Below, piece by piece: positions 1 to 10,503 of a DNA stretch of 64,000 nucleotides. Numbering within the stretch: position 1 is the stretch's first letter; each line of letters starts with the position of its first letter. Both the position numbers and the translations under genes were made by a program. The stretch spans positions 37,389,488 through 37,453,487 of the forward strand of contig CM073898.1 of assembly GCA_037176705.1 (NCBI GenBank). Direction: 5' to 3'. This stretch comes from Molossus alvarezi. Lineage: Eukaryota; Chordata; Mammalia; Chiroptera; Molossidae. A model generated the notes under the pieces. The model had not been told where the DNA came from. It was given only the letters and a program-made list of their open reading frames with translations, and ran no database searches.

Positions 1-840
1 GCCAAAGACCTTAACAGACACCTCACAAAAGATATACAGATAGCAAATTAACATATTAAAGATGCTAAACATAATATGCCATTAGGGAATTTCAAATTAA
101 AATGACAGTGAGATACCACTACACACCTATTTGAATGGCTAAAATTCAGAACACTGACAACACCAAATGCTGGTGAGGATGTGGAGCAACAAGAACTCTG
201 ATACCTTGCTGGTGGGAATGCAAAATGGTGCAGACACTTTGGAAGTCAGTTTAGTAGTAAACCTACTTTTAGCATGTGATCTAGCAATTACACTCCTTGG
301 TATTTATGCAAAGAAGTTGAAAACATATTCACACAAAAATCTGCACATACATGTTTATAGCAGCTTTATTCATAATTACCAAAACTTGGAAACAACCAAG
401 AAGCCCTTCAGTAAGTGATTAGATAAGCTGTAGTATATCTAAACAATGAAATACTATTCAGAACTAAAAAGAAATGAACTATAAATTTATGAAAGACTTG
501 GAGGAAACTTAAATGCAACTTTGTAAGTGAACAATGCCAATCTGAAAAGACACCTTTGTATGATTCCAACTATGTGACATTCTGGAAAAGGCAAAACTAG
601 AGAGAAAATAAAAGATAAGAGGTTGCTGGGGGGTGGGGAGAAAAGAGGCAAGAGGTGAATAGGCAGAGGACAAAGGATTTTTAGGGTAGTGAAAATTCTC
701 TGTGCAATATTATAATCATGGATATATGCCATTACACATTTGTCCAAACCCACTGAATGTACACAAGAGTGAACTCGTTGGCAAACTATGGACTTTGGGT
801 GATTACAGTGTGTCAATGTAGGTTCATCTTTGGTTAAAAA
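1..840 (+). mobile_element. L1 (LINE-1) 3' part, old, first segment
   Basis: This is the end of L1 ORF2 followed by 3'UTR, in sense orientation and entering from outside the window. Recognisable ORF2-type phrases are the stretch around 60-200 (GATACCACTACACACCTATTTG, then GCTGGTGAGGATGTGGA) and the region coding for the 'pump-up' tail near 330-480. All frames are broken by stops and indels, so it is dead. The element is interrupted at 840 by a Ves SINE and resumes at 1061. The subfamily looks like an old L1M type, by memory of the consensus. Confidence 0.85.
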
Positions 841-1060
841 TGGCCCAGCCCATGTGGCTTAGTGGATTGAGCATTGTCCCATAGACTGAGAGGTCCCCGT
901 TTGATTCCCATTCAGGGCACATGCCTGAGTCTCAGGGCTCAATCCCCAGTAAGGGGTGTGCAGGAGGCAGCTGATTGATGTTTCTCTCTCACATCAATGT
1001 TTCTATCTCTCTCTCCCTTCCTCTTTCTAAAGAAATCAATAAAAAAAAATGTTTTAAAAA
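841..1060 (+). mobile_element. Ves SINE inserted in the L1 3'UTR
   Basis: A tRNA-derived SINE with the 5' half GGCCCAGCCCATGTGGCTTA, a B-box-like GTTTGATTCCC, a CT-rich 3' region and an AATCAATAAAAAAA tail. It belongs to the older Ves form seen here (with 'GCATGCAGGAGGC'-type middle). The L1 sequence before it (ending near GGTTCATC) continues directly after it (CTGTACCATTCTGGTG), which proves insertion into a pre-existing L1. A short A-rich duplication (TTAAAAA) flanks it. Confidence 0.9.
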
Positions 1061-1185
1061 CTGTACCATTCTGGTGAGTGATGTTGACAATGTGTGGGGG
1101 TAGGAGATATAAGGAAAATCTTTGTGCCTTCTCAGTTTTATTGTAAACCTAAAACTGATTTAAATAAGTCTTTTTTTTTTTTTTT
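1061..1185 (+). mobile_element. L1 3' end, second segment after the SINE
   Basis: This continues the element at 1-840. It holds the typical late 3'UTR words CTGTACCATTCTGGTG, GTAAACCTAAAACTGATTTA and AAATAAGTC before a T-run at 1172. The join across the SINE reconstructs the normal L1 order without loss. Confidence 0.8.
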
Positions 1186-1419
1186 TTAAGGAGTTTTTAT
1201 TTATTGAGTTACAAAACAAGTGTGTGGAAGTGACAGGAGGAGGCAGGAAAGAGATCTGAGAAGCACAGCTGTGTGAAGCCAAGAGAATCTTGAAACAGAA
1301 ACTTCACTTTTAGGAAAACAAACAAGATACATAATAACACAAAGTGTCTGCATGTATATAATCCCAGAGGTCCATGAACAGGTCCTTAAAAGAGTGATGT
1401 AGAATTACAAGATTTCCAA
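1186..1419. other. No recognised feature
   Basis: Unique-looking sequence between the L1 tail and the L2 fragment. I see no repeat or gene here. Confidence 0.4.
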
Positions 1420-1778
1420 TAACCCACCCTACAGCCTGAGAAGTTTTTCTAAAATGCAGACCTACTTAACGCTACAGCCCTACTCAAAACTTTTGAATAT
1501 ACAATATTCTAAGAATGAAGCCCAAAGTAGACCTGTGCCTCCACCCTCTAGCACCTGCTCTTGGTTCCCTGCCTCAGCATCCGCACCCCTCCCTAACAGC
1601 CTTCTCCTCTTCAAAGAGAAGGGAGGACTTTCAGAAACCCAGTACTCCCAGCCAGCTCTGATTCTGCCTTGCCCCACTGCCTTACCTGACCCACCCATTT
1701 TGCCGTCTCAAGTTTCTCTTTAGTATCACGTACTTGATTCTAATTGCCTTTTAGATGATAAACTCTGTGAACAGCAAT
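1420..1778 (+). mobile_element. L2 (LINE-2) 3' part, first segment
   Basis: Ancient L2 in sense orientation. The order fits the L2 end: AAAATGCAGACCTACTTAA, a run of C/T-rich words around 1530-1700 matching the 'CCTGCCTACCTCTCCAGCC' region, then TAAACTCTGTGAACAGCAA just before the LTR. It is interrupted by an antisense MLT1-type LTR and resumes at 2263. Open frames here, such as 1454-1723, are accidental. Confidence 0.65.
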
Positions 1779-2262
1779 GTATTGTTTCCTGTGGCCATAA
1801 CAAATTACTACAAACGTGGTGCTTTAGGGCAAAATTTATTATCTCTCAGTTCTGGACACCAGATGTTAGCAATCAGTTTCACTTGGATGAAATAGATGTG
1901 GGTAGGGATCAGCTCCCTCCGGGGGCTCTAGGTGAGAACCCTTTCCATGGCCTTCCCCTCACCCTTCTAAAGGCTGCCTCCTCCCTTGGTTTATGGCTCT
2001 GCATCACAGCATTTTTCTATATCTGCTTCCATGAGCACATTGCTTTCTTCCTCTTCTCTCAACTCCTTCTCTCCCTTCCCTGTAAGAACACTGTAGTTGC
2101 ATCTAGGGTCCACCCAGATAATCCAGGATCGTCTCCCCTGATCACAGTCCTTGACTTCAGTATGCCTGCAGTCTCTTTTGCCATGTAAGGTCACATTCAC
2201 AGGTAGCATGGATTAGGATCTGGATATCCTCATGGGCCGTTCTTCAGCCTATCACAATCAAG
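1779..2262 (-). mobile_element. MLT1-type MaLR solo LTR, antisense
   Basis: The plus strand reads the reverse complement of a MaLR LTR: TGTTTCCTGTGGCCATAACA, then AGGTGAGAACCCTTTCCATG, CCACCCAGATAATCCAGGAT, and finally AAGGTCACATTCACAGGTAG. No internal ERVL-MaLR sequence is next to it, so it is a solo LTR. It sits inside an L2, so it is younger than that L2. Confidence 0.8.
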
Positions 2263-2348
2263 ACTGTAACTTTTGTTCATTCCTATATCGCCAACAGCTA
2301 GTGTTCTGTTTCTTAATAAATTCTCAGTAACATTTTTAAATGAATGAA
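2263..2348 (+). mobile_element. L2 3' tail, second segment
   Basis: This is the normal L2 ending: ACTTTTGTTCATTCCTATAT, a degenerate 'CTAGTGTTCTG', then AATAAATTCTCAGTAA and AAATGAATGAATG. It completes the element at 1420-1778 and shows the LTR landed inside it. Confidence 0.75.
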
Positions 2349-3174
2349 TGTGGTGAGCTTTTCTCACCTGAATACCTCATTAACCTTTCTCTTAACTATA
2401 ATGAGAGAAAAGTCATTATTCCCTATCGACTTGCTGATAAACAAAAAGCAGCTTTCATTTGAGCAGAGTTTTCTTCTAGTGTCAGAGTTGACAAAGTTTG
2501 TTCAAGTTGGTGGGGGGGGGTTCTTGGTCAGGTTATCGAGCTGATATGCAGAAGAAGCCACTGGGGTTCTTATCAAATTTAAATCTTACTATACATTTCT
2601 AATTGCCTCCCCAAACTTCAAGTAATAAGTCCTTCTGGGCAAATCAGTGCTTTCTGTCAGAATGGTTAATGCGGGTCAGTATGGGGGATTTAGTTACCAG
2701 GGGTGAGTGAAATCCTGGGAGGTCAGATCCCAAGGTCACACACGAGGCTTAATTTTCTGCGGTTGATCATCCCAAATGCCTTCTTTCTGATTAAGTCCCA
2801 GTTTTCCTCACATAGCATAGTTTGTCTAGAAGTTTAAATTAATGAGAAAACTATGTAAAGAATATATAAAACAGAGCTAAGTGATTTTAAAGAGAGTGAA
2901 AGTGAGGGCTACTCTGAGCACTTGACCTCCCACAGTGAAGACCCTTCCCATTGCCCCTCCCAGTTAAGTGTAGCAGGTGACTGATTGCAGGCAAATGGGA
3001 AATAAAAGGAATTGTCTGTGCGACTTCCGTAAGTACCCTTAAAAGAAGGCATGCTCTCTCTGCTGTTTTCCTCACTGCCAGCCAGAAAGTGGGTGGGCTG
3101 ACTAGAGTGCAAATAGCTATTTTGGATCATGAAGCAGCAAGTTAAGAAAGTCAGAGCATCAGATAGAAGGAACT
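2349..3174. other. No recognised feature
   Basis: Unique-looking AT-rich sequence with one nine-base G run near 2511. Short frames in both directions show no family resemblance. Confidence 0.4.
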
Positions 3175-3390
3175 GCCCGGCTGGTGTGGTTCAGAGGTTG
3201 GGCATCAAGCCATACACCAAGAGGTCGCTGGTTCAATTCCCGGTCAGGGCACATGCCCAGTGGGGGGCATGCAGGAGGCGGCCAATCGATGTTTTCTCAT
3301 ATCAATGTCTCTCTCTCTCTCTCTCCCCCTTCCTCTCTCCCTGGAATCAATAAAGAAAAAATATTATATATTTTTTTTAAAAAAAAAAAA
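3175..3390 (+). mobile_element. Ves SINE, older form
   Basis: The 5' half is GGCTGGTGTGGTTCAGAGG, with B-box GGTTCAATTCCCGGTCAGGG, then GGAGGCGGCCAATCGATG, a CT-rich stretch and an AATCAATAAAGAAAAA tail. The target-site duplication is unclear. Confidence 0.88.
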
Positions 3391-3529
3391 GAAGCAGCAG
3401 CAGCTAAATCTTGATAGTCATGGAACCTCTATACAAATTCTGGATTGCCTACCTCTGGAGTCCTCTATGTTAGACTTAGTGGTGTGAAAACACAATAATC
3501 TTTTATTGCTATTATTGTCATCCCTTACA

Positions 3530-4005
3530 GTTTGGGGAGAATACTATGCTCAATCAAGTGGTTCACACTTGAAGTTGCTCATGTCGTTATAATCAGACAG
3601 TGGCTGGCATGGACCCACCTTACGGTCTCCACACGCATATGTCTGGTGGTTCATGCTGGCTGCTGGCTATCATCTCAGCTAACAAGTCTGCGAGTCAGAA
3701 CACTACCTGTGATCTCTCCTTGTGGCCTGGGCTCCTTATAACATGGTGGCTGGTTCCCAAGGACCCAGCACCCACAAGGGTCAGACAGACACTGGATCAC
3801 TTTTTATGACCTAGTCGTGGGAGTCACATGGTACCATTCCTCCATACTCTCTTGGTTGAGGCAGTGAAAAAGTTCTAAGTTTCAAGGGGAGGGGGCCATA
3901 AATTCTATTTCTTGCTTGGAAAATAGCAAGGTTGCAAGATGCATTGGTGGAATGGGAGGTACTGTTGCAGCCATCTTTAGAAAACACAAATTTATAACTG
4001 TCTAA
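3530..4005 (-). mobile_element. MaLR-like LTR, antisense, degraded
   Basis: The plus strand carries words of an antisense MLT1-like LTR: GTGGCCTGGGCTCCTTATAA, TTTTTATGACCTAGTCGTGG, TCACATGGTACCATTCC and, at the end, GTTGCAGCCATCTTTAGAAA. The last word corresponds to the LTR 5' end. The family name is uncertain. Confidence 0.55.
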
Positions 4006-4520
4006 TCTTCAAAATACAATTGTTATCACCCCTCCCTGCAAAAACAAAAACAGAAGTAATAAGTAGTCTGCACAAGTTCTGAGGCCTCACAAAGGGCTTA
4101 CTACCCATTCTTACACTCAGAGGTTTCCTTGGGGGGAAATGTAAGTAACAAACCTTCCCAGGAGCAAAGCCAGAACCAGATAAGAGTTCCTCCCTAAAAC
4201 TAGGGGTCCTCGTAGCTAATCAAGGAACGTCTCCCATACCGTTCCTGCATATAGGGAATTTAGAATTGTCCGCAGCAGTGACTCCGGGGTGTTTCCTACT
4301 CTCCCCATTTCTGAATGGAAGATTTTATTGCAGTTAGCCTGTTCCTTCTCCACTATTATTTTTTTAAAGTGCTTATAACAGACAACTTGTCTTTGCCTAT
4401 CTTTTAGAGAGTCTAGGCTTTGAACCAAAATTAGTAACTTATTGGGATTCAGGGCTACCTCTCTAAAAAGGAAGACAGTGTGGCCAAAACATCTAGGATC
4501 TAAATTTGCCCCCAACATCC
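4006..4520. other. No recognised feature
   Basis: No repeat or gene recognised. A 123-residue reverse frame (4216-4587) shows no recognisable domain and is treated as chance. Confidence 0.4.
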
Positions 4521-4975
4521 ATGCTCCCCTTCTTCCATTGGAATAGAATTCTTCACTTTTAGCCAGGCACCACAGAAAATAGACCATATACCCCAGAATC
4601 CATTGGAGCTGGGTATCAGCATGTAATTAAGTTCTAGACAACAAACTCATCATCTGTAATTTTCAGTAAGTGTCCTTCAAGGGAGAAGAAATGCCTTTCA
4701 TCAATCCCTTCTCCTTCTTGCTGACTGGGAAACCAATGTGATATCTGGAGCTCAAGCAGCCCTCTTGAGCCATGAGGCAGTGCACACTAAGCTGTCAGAG
4801 CAGCAGGAAAGATCACTGCTCCCAGTTGACTCAAGTTTCCACACTCACCCTGGAATGCCTATCTCCAGGTTCCTTCACGTAAGAGAAAAACAAACTTGTA
4901 TTTGTTTAAGCTGTTATTTGGGATACTTATGTTACTAGTAGCAAATCAAATCCTAATTAATGTAGCAGATAGTTG
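4521..4975 (+). mobile_element. LTR-like eutherian repeat, family unassigned
   Basis: The end of this stretch has the pattern of an old mammalian LTR: GTGATATCTGGAGCTCAAGC, a GAGCCATGAGGCA motif, then TTGTTTAAGCTGTTATTTGG and AAATCAAATCCTAATTAATG. I cannot name the family. The 5' limit is approximate. Confidence 0.45.
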
Positions 4976-5084
4976 AATGGGGATAATAGTAAATTGTGAA
5001 GAAGATTAAAAATAATCATTAATTACATAACAACATCCTGTTCACACAAAAACCAAGCAACAAAATGTGATTCAGGGAGCTCAT

Positions 5085-5290
5085 CTGCCTCCACACAGTA
5101 GCCAAAGATATGCTTTCCAAATGCAAATCTGATCCCTTGCCTCCCCTGTGATAACCCCTTGAACAAATCTCTCTAACCTGGTGTATAATCGAATCTGTCC
5201 CTTCTACCTCTCAAAGCCCATGTACTCCCAGGACCTCAACCACTCTGAGGTCCAGCTATACTTGTTTTTCCATTCCTGTTGCTCAGATGG
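5085..5290 (+). mobile_element. L2 3' part, upstream fragment
   Basis: Sense L2: CCAAATGCAAATCTGATCCC, then CCCAGGACCTCAACCACTC in the positions expected for late ORF2. It probably belongs to the same element as 5600-5966, separated by a microsatellite-bearing stretch. Confidence 0.55.
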
Positions 5291-5511
5291 TAGCTCAAGG
5301 TAGCAGATTGTGTGATTGCTCTCCTGAGTACATTCTCCAAACAGGTACCTTCTTGGCTTATTTAGGTTATATTTTAGCACGCCAATTATTAAGATTATGA
5401 CGAGAGTAAGCAAGATCTTGATTTGTGAAAAGCAGGTGGTCAAAAGTAGCTGTTCTCACGTTACCCCCCCCACTCTGGGTCTAGCCCACCCCTAGGCTCA
5501 CTCTCCTAACT

Positions 5512-5588
5512 ATATATATGCATGTATGCATGTGTGTATGTGTATGTGTTCATGCATGCATGTATGTACATATGCATGTATGTATTCT
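5512..5588. repeat. Imperfect (ATGT/ATGC) microsatellite
   Basis: Alternating TATG, CATG and TGTG units run for about 75 bases. This purine-pyrimidine alternation is expected to be length-variable between individuals. Confidence 0.8.
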
Positions 5589-5599
5589 CAAGCTCACTT

Positions 5600-5966
5600 C
5601 CTTAATTTTTGGACCAGATTCTGCCCTTGATCTTAGTCGCCATGTTTCCTCCCACACCACCATCTCCATCATCTATTCATCCAGATGACTCAGTCATTTT
5701 TCAGGTATGAAATATCCCTGTCGAACTTCCTATTCCAGTCGCTCATTATGGCATGTAACGTACGATTCTCTGATAATATGTCTCATAGAGCCATGGGTAC
5801 GTGCTTCTGTGGATATATGAAATATGTCAGTTTTCCCTCACCAGATTGTTAGGTCTGTGAGTCAGAAAATGTGCTGGTTCTAGCTCATCAATGTATCCTC
5901 AGAGCAGAGTACAGTGTCTAGTGTATTTGTAGAGTCTTAATAAATATCTGTTGAATGAATAATTGA
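5600..5966 (+). mobile_element. L2 3' end
   Basis: Ends with AGAGCAGAGTACAGTGTCTA, then AATAAATATCTGTTGAATGA, the diagnostic L2 tail. The upstream part is weak. Confidence 0.65.
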
Positions 5967-6320
5967 GATGCTCAGGGCTGAGCCAAAAAAGAATTTTAAA
6001 GAATTGATAGGTTAAGAATGAAAGAAGAGCTGAGGGAAAAGCACATTGTCACAGCCGCATAAACTTGGATGTCCTCAGGTAAGGGAACCAAGGTGCTGCA
6101 GAGCATGGAGCTAGGTGATGAGAGAAACATAAAGGAGTATAAAGCATGGTCATTGCCCTGAAGAAATGTGCTACCTAGGACATCATAAGACCTGTGCAAA
6201 AGAAAAAATAGTGAACTAACCACGAAAAATGGAAAAAGTCTGAAATAAGTGGAACAAAAACAACATGCCATAGTATTGTGACATCAAGATAAATTAACAC
6301 AGGAACAATAATTTTTGTGT
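5967..6320. other. Mostly unrecognised; possible L2-like scrap
   Basis: A segment near 6110-6180 (TAAAGCATGGTCATTGCCC) resembles an ancient L2/MIR-type repeat, too degraded to assign. Otherwise nothing is seen. Confidence 0.3.
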
Positions 6321-6405
6321 CACTTGTTATGTAACATGGAATGAATTAAGCACCTGACAGACATTATCTTATGTCATCTCTGCAATAACCCATGAACAAG
6401 TTATT
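6321..6405 (-). mobile_element. MIR SINE, antisense, first segment
   Basis: The plus strand has AAGCACCTGACAGACATTAT followed by TCTGCAATAACCCATGAACA, the reverse of the MIR 3' half. It is interrupted by an L1 tail and resumes at 6632. Confidence 0.6.
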
Positions 6406-6631
6406 GATATCCTTGTTTTATTTTATTACAGTATTAAAAATTTTATTGCAATTTAAAAAACTTTCAGTTAGAGAATTCAGTTTACATATTGACTTTTTTT
6501 TATTGTTGAAACTATCACACATGTCCCACTTTTTTTCCCATTGGCCCCCTCCTCCCCACTCCCACACCCCTCCTGCATTCCCCAGCCTAAGGTATGTATC
6601 CATTGGTTGTGTATATAATATCCTTATTTTA
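6406..6631 (-). mobile_element. L1 3' end inserted into MIR, with target duplication
   Basis: Short antisense L1 3'UTR: T-rich start near 6420, then CCATTGGCCCCCTCCTCCCC, the same C-rich tract seen in the antisense L1 at 17150. It is bounded by ATATCCTTGTTTTA (6407-6420) and ATATCCTTATTTTA (near 6618-6631), a 14-bp duplication with one change. Confidence 0.65.
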
Positions 6632-6735
6632 AAAATGAGACTCAGAGTTTAAATATGTGTAACTTACAAAGCATATATGTAAAATGACAGGATTTGAACC
6701 TAGCCTTCTGAATTAAAGGCCAATATACTAATATT
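6632..6735 (-). mobile_element. MIR SINE, antisense, second segment
   Basis: Continues the MIR at 6321: AAAATGAGACTCAGAGTTTA, then ACAGGATTTGAACCTAGCC, the reverse of the MIR core and B-box region. Confidence 0.65.
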
Positions 6736-7109
6736 TATGTTATAAAGATGAGAATTTAGCTGGGCTCCAAGGTATAGGTAGGAATTATATAAGCAGAGGC
6801 AAAGTGTGAAGGACAATCAGGCAGGGCATTTAGTGTGAATAAACTAGAGAAGGAAATCAAGGTATGATGAGTGAATAGCTTAGTCCAGCCAAAACTAGGG
6901 GCTCCTACAGCAGTAGAATCCAAGATGAAGTTGAGGATAGAGTTTTAGTCTGACTGGGGAGAGCCTCTAAGGGTATTTGGCTTTTAGGTTATAGGCAACT
7001 AAAAGTTACTCTAGGGTCCTGAGTAGGCAAATGGCAAAATGAAAGTGATTGTCTGGATGGACTGGAGTGGGGACAGAAGAGAAAATAACAGATTCAGATA
7101 GGAAAACTC
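6736..7109. other. No recognised feature
   Basis: Unique-looking sequence; no repeat or gene seen. Confidence 0.4.
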
Positions 7110-7290
7110 GGCATTCTTGAGATCAAAGAATGTTAGACTTGAAAAGAATTAGAAATATCACTTAGTGCCAGACCTCATTGTACAGATGAGGAAACTGTAA
7201 CCCAGGCAGTTTATATGACTTCCTAAAGGTGAGTAAAATTGCTAGGACTGTAACTTGGTTTTCTCACTGTTATTTTCACTATGACACAGG
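7110..7290 (-). mobile_element. MIR SINE, antisense
   Basis: The core reads CATTGTACAGATGAGGAAAC then CTAGGACTGTAACTTGG on the plus strand, the order of an antisense MIR. Diverged. Confidence 0.6.
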
Positions 7291-7424
7291 AACAGAAACA
7301 GATGAAAAATGGAAAACAAAGAGAAAAAACAGAATCAAAAATAACTGTCAGGTTTTAGGTCAGAACAACTTTGAAAATACTGACATCACTGGCAGATAAA
7401 AGATAGTCAAGAAAGACCCTTGTG

Positions 7425-8002
7425 ACCCAAAGGCTCTAAGAGGGCCCCAGTGATCTCTGCCTCCTGGTAGGCACGCCCTGTGTAATCTCCTTTCCTTGAG
7501 TGTGGACTACCCTAGCCACTAGCTTCTAATCAATAAAATACAGCGAAGGTGATGGAGTAGCATTTGCATAATTAGATTAGAAGAGGTTGTAACTTCTAAT
7601 TTGCTAGCAGAAGCTCCCCCTGCTGGCTCTGAGGAAGCAAAGTGTCCATACTATGAGCTGCCCTGTGGGGATGTGTACATGGCAAGGAATTGAAAGTGGC
7701 CTTCTGTCAACACCCAGGCAAAGGACTGAGTCCTTTGGCTCAACAACCTCAAGTAACTGAGTCTTGCCAATAACCATGTGATCTCAGGAGCAAATGCTTC
7801 CCCAGTCAAATCTGTAGATGAGACCTCAGCCCTGACCAATGATTGCATCGCAGCCTTGTGAGAGACCCTGAAGCAAGAAACCCATGAAGCCATGCCCAAA
7901 TTTCTGGCCTACAGAAATAATGAGATAATAAATGTATGTCATTTTTAGCCACTGAATTTGTGACCATTTGTTATACAGTGATAGTTAAGCAATACAATAC
8001 TT
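7425..8002 (+). mobile_element. MaLR-type solo LTR
   Basis: Sense LTR: CTGAGGAAGCAAAGTGTCCA, ATGAGCTGCCCTGTGGGGAT, CAGCCTTGTGAGAGACCCTG, then GAGATAATAAATGTATGTCA (polyadenylation signal region) and GTGACCATTTGTTATACAGT. This order matches a MaLR (MLT1-like) LTR. No internal sequence flanks it. Confidence 0.7.
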
Positions 8003-10019
8003 TGAGAGAAAAAGCTATGTTTGGTTTGAAGTGATGGAAGAGTCCATTGCACTTTCTGTAGACCACCAGGAACCAAATCCATATTTTTCAGGACAATAAA
8101 TTGGTGGACAGTGAAAATCAGAAAGGGAGTATAACAATTTCAACCAAGACATTTGCCAGTGAAAAATGAAATTATGCGTGCTGAAAACGAAAACACTTGA
8201 AAAGAAGTTTGGGGATACAAATATGAGATGCCATTTGGAAACACGGTTTCTCAAGAGAGAACAAAAAAATGTGCAAACGCAAAGTTAGACATTGGCGGTA
8301 AGGTGGGAAGGAAAGAGAATTCGTGATTAAAACCAGCGTGCTAGGTACCAACTTGGAAACCTCAGGGAAAACTCAGCAACTTTTGGGTTTTCAGCCTCAG
8401 TGCCTTCCTTTTTGCTTCTAGCACTATCTAACCAATAAGAAGTATAACTCGAATGTTCAGAGTATCCCTGGAGAATAATAAACCACAAAGGTATGATAAT
8501 GGTAAACTCTCCACCTCTCCAATTTGGAATACTATAACTAAAAACTTCCAGAACACTTTTAAAGTCATTCTTCCATTTTACCTTCAGTTTTTGTCATTTT
8601 ACTTTAAAACAATCAAGTTGAGTTTTCATTCAAATACTCCTTTTTTAATAAGAACAAATTTGAATGTTCTAGCATTGCACATGCAATTCTATTTTCCCTT
8701 AAAAGAGAGAATTTCAGTGCCCTGCTCTACCATTCCTCCACTTGGTAATTTGGATTCCAGCACAGAGGAGGTCAAAATATAATTGGCAACCTAGGACATA
8801 GGGTTTTATAAAGCCATCTTTTTTCCAATAGAAGACTTGATCAAGTTTCTAAAGAGTCTATTTATTAACATTATTTTAGTTCAGAAAAGAAAGTGCAATT
8901 CTATTCTACACATGCGGGCATGAAATATTTAAACTGTAAACAACCACCTATCCCAACCCAACAACAGAAATCTTATGAACGTACCACAGAAACTATCTTA
9001 AGAAGGGAGGACTATTTCCCATCCCAAGCCGCCAACTAAACCAAGAGACACAATATAGAGAGATCATTTCTCAAGCAATTCATAATGTGGAGAGATCATT
9101 TCTCAGGCAATTCACAGGTATTTAAAGGGTGGCATATTGAAGAAGACCAAAATGCCTTCCATTCCAGCAGGGTCTTTGTTTATGCAGGAGCTGTGAACCT
9201 GGCAAGATAAAGGACTACATTTGTTTGTTCCTCTCGAACAGTATTCAGTACAAGCATTCACGAAATATTTCTGAGTAAACAAATGCCAAGCAGGGAGGGC
9301 AACAGAGAAAGTGAAAGAGTACAGCTTATGTGAACTCTATTTCTTTAAGAAACTACAGACAGATATTGAGAAGTATCTACCTCTAGTATAAGAACCCTAA
9401 TTTCTAAGAACACAACCCTGTCAATGCAGACAACGAATGCTGTGGAAGAAGGTCATAAAAAGCAAGCACTGATCAGTCCACGTACAAAACCAAGACAATG
9501 AAGGTGAGTCTACACAGGACCAAAATTGAGACAAAGACAACTCCAACCTGGTGACACCTCATCAGTTCATTGCATTACTAGGTTGGGAGGTAGACACTAG
9601 AACAACAAAATATAATTTTGTAGTTTATTATCCATGTGATCATGTTTATTTTATATGTGAGTAGTATATATGTATGTATTTTATGTTTATTTTATATGTA
9701 ATCACATACCAGAGTATGGATTGTCATTCTCAGCTTATCCCTTTATTGCCATTATAAAGCTCTAAATTAAAGAGCCCCTTAAATACACTGAAGAGAAGAC
9801 AGCTGAGCCAAGAGGACAGGACTGACAACAGCCTTGAGGCTCTGGTACTGCTCACAGAAGAGTGTTCAAATAACCTTGTTCCTGCCTGCGACTGAGAACT
9901 CCACATACTATCCCACAGTGGACATGGGGGCCGAGTAGCTGCTGCAACACTTTCAGCACTTCCAAAAGTTTAAAGTATTTCTGATTTCAAAGCTGAAGAT
10001 GCTCGAACACTGTCTAAAG
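8003..10019. other. Mostly unrecognised AT-rich sequence
   Basis: I see no gene and no named repeat. It contains a two-copy tandem duplication at 9058-9114 and a small repeated ATGTTTATTTTATATGT near 9643 and 9683. A 109-residue frame at 8453-8782 has no recognisable family. Confidence 0.4.
9058..9114. repeat. Two-copy tandem duplication, 32-bp period
   Basis: The 25-base unit beginning GAGAGATCATTTCTCA at 9058 recurs at 9090 with one substitution (AAG to AGG). A local duplication of recent origin compared with the surroundings. Confidence 0.85.
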
Positions 10020-10244
10020 CAGCGGTTCTCAACCTGTGGGTCACAACCCCTTTGTGAGTCGAACGACTTTTTCACAGGGGTCGCCTAAGACCATCGGAAC
10101 ACACATATTTCCAATGGTCTTAGGAACAGAGACACCGCTCCTCTATCCATCTCCAGGCGGGTCCGCCCACATGCAGATACGCCCACATACAACATGAGGA
10201 ACTGTATTAAAAAATCACGGTATTAGGAAGGTTGGGAACCACTA
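10020..10244 (+). mobile_element. SPIN-like non-autonomous hAT DNA transposon
   Basis: About 225 bp with imperfect inverted ends: CAGCGGTTCTCAACC at the left and GGTTGGGAACCACTA at the right. The interior (CACAGGGGTCGCCTAAGACC, TTTCCAATGGTCTTAGGAAC, GGCGGGTCCGCCCACATGCA) matches my memory of SPIN_NA, the short elements of the SPACE INVADERS hAT family found in bats and other tetrapods. The length fits. Internal self-complementarity (CCTAAGACCATCGGAA with TTTCCAATGGTCTTAGG) is also characteristic. It has no transposase and must have been moved in trans. The 8-bp target duplication is not clean: CTAAAG on the left, CTAGAAAG on the right. Confidence 0.8.
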
Positions 10245-10254
10245 GAAAGTAATT

Positions 10255-10503
10255 GTATCAGTTGGAATTCCCTGGAGGAACACAACCAAGAGGCTATATT
10301 TGGCAAGTCTAAAATCTATAGGACAGGCTGGAGGCTGGAAATACAGGCAGGATTTCAATGGTACAGTCCTGAGGCAGAATTCCTGCTCCTCTGGAAAAAC
10401 TCAGTTTTTTCTCTTTAGGTTTTCAACTGATTAGATGAGGCTCACCCACATTATGAAGGGTAATCTGCTTTATTTAAAGTCAGCTGTGGGCAATGTGGTT
10501 CTA
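10255..10503 (-). mobile_element. LTR/MER-type repeat, antisense, first segment
   Basis: The plus strand has GGCTGGAGGCTGGAAATACA, GAATTCCTGCTCCTCTGG, TTTTCAACTGATTAGATGAG and GCTCACCCACATTATGAAGG. This order belongs to a common eutherian repeat whose sense end is a 'TTAATTTTATGTGTCAAC' word. I cannot give its name with certainty. It is interrupted by a Tigger fragment. Confidence 0.55.
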
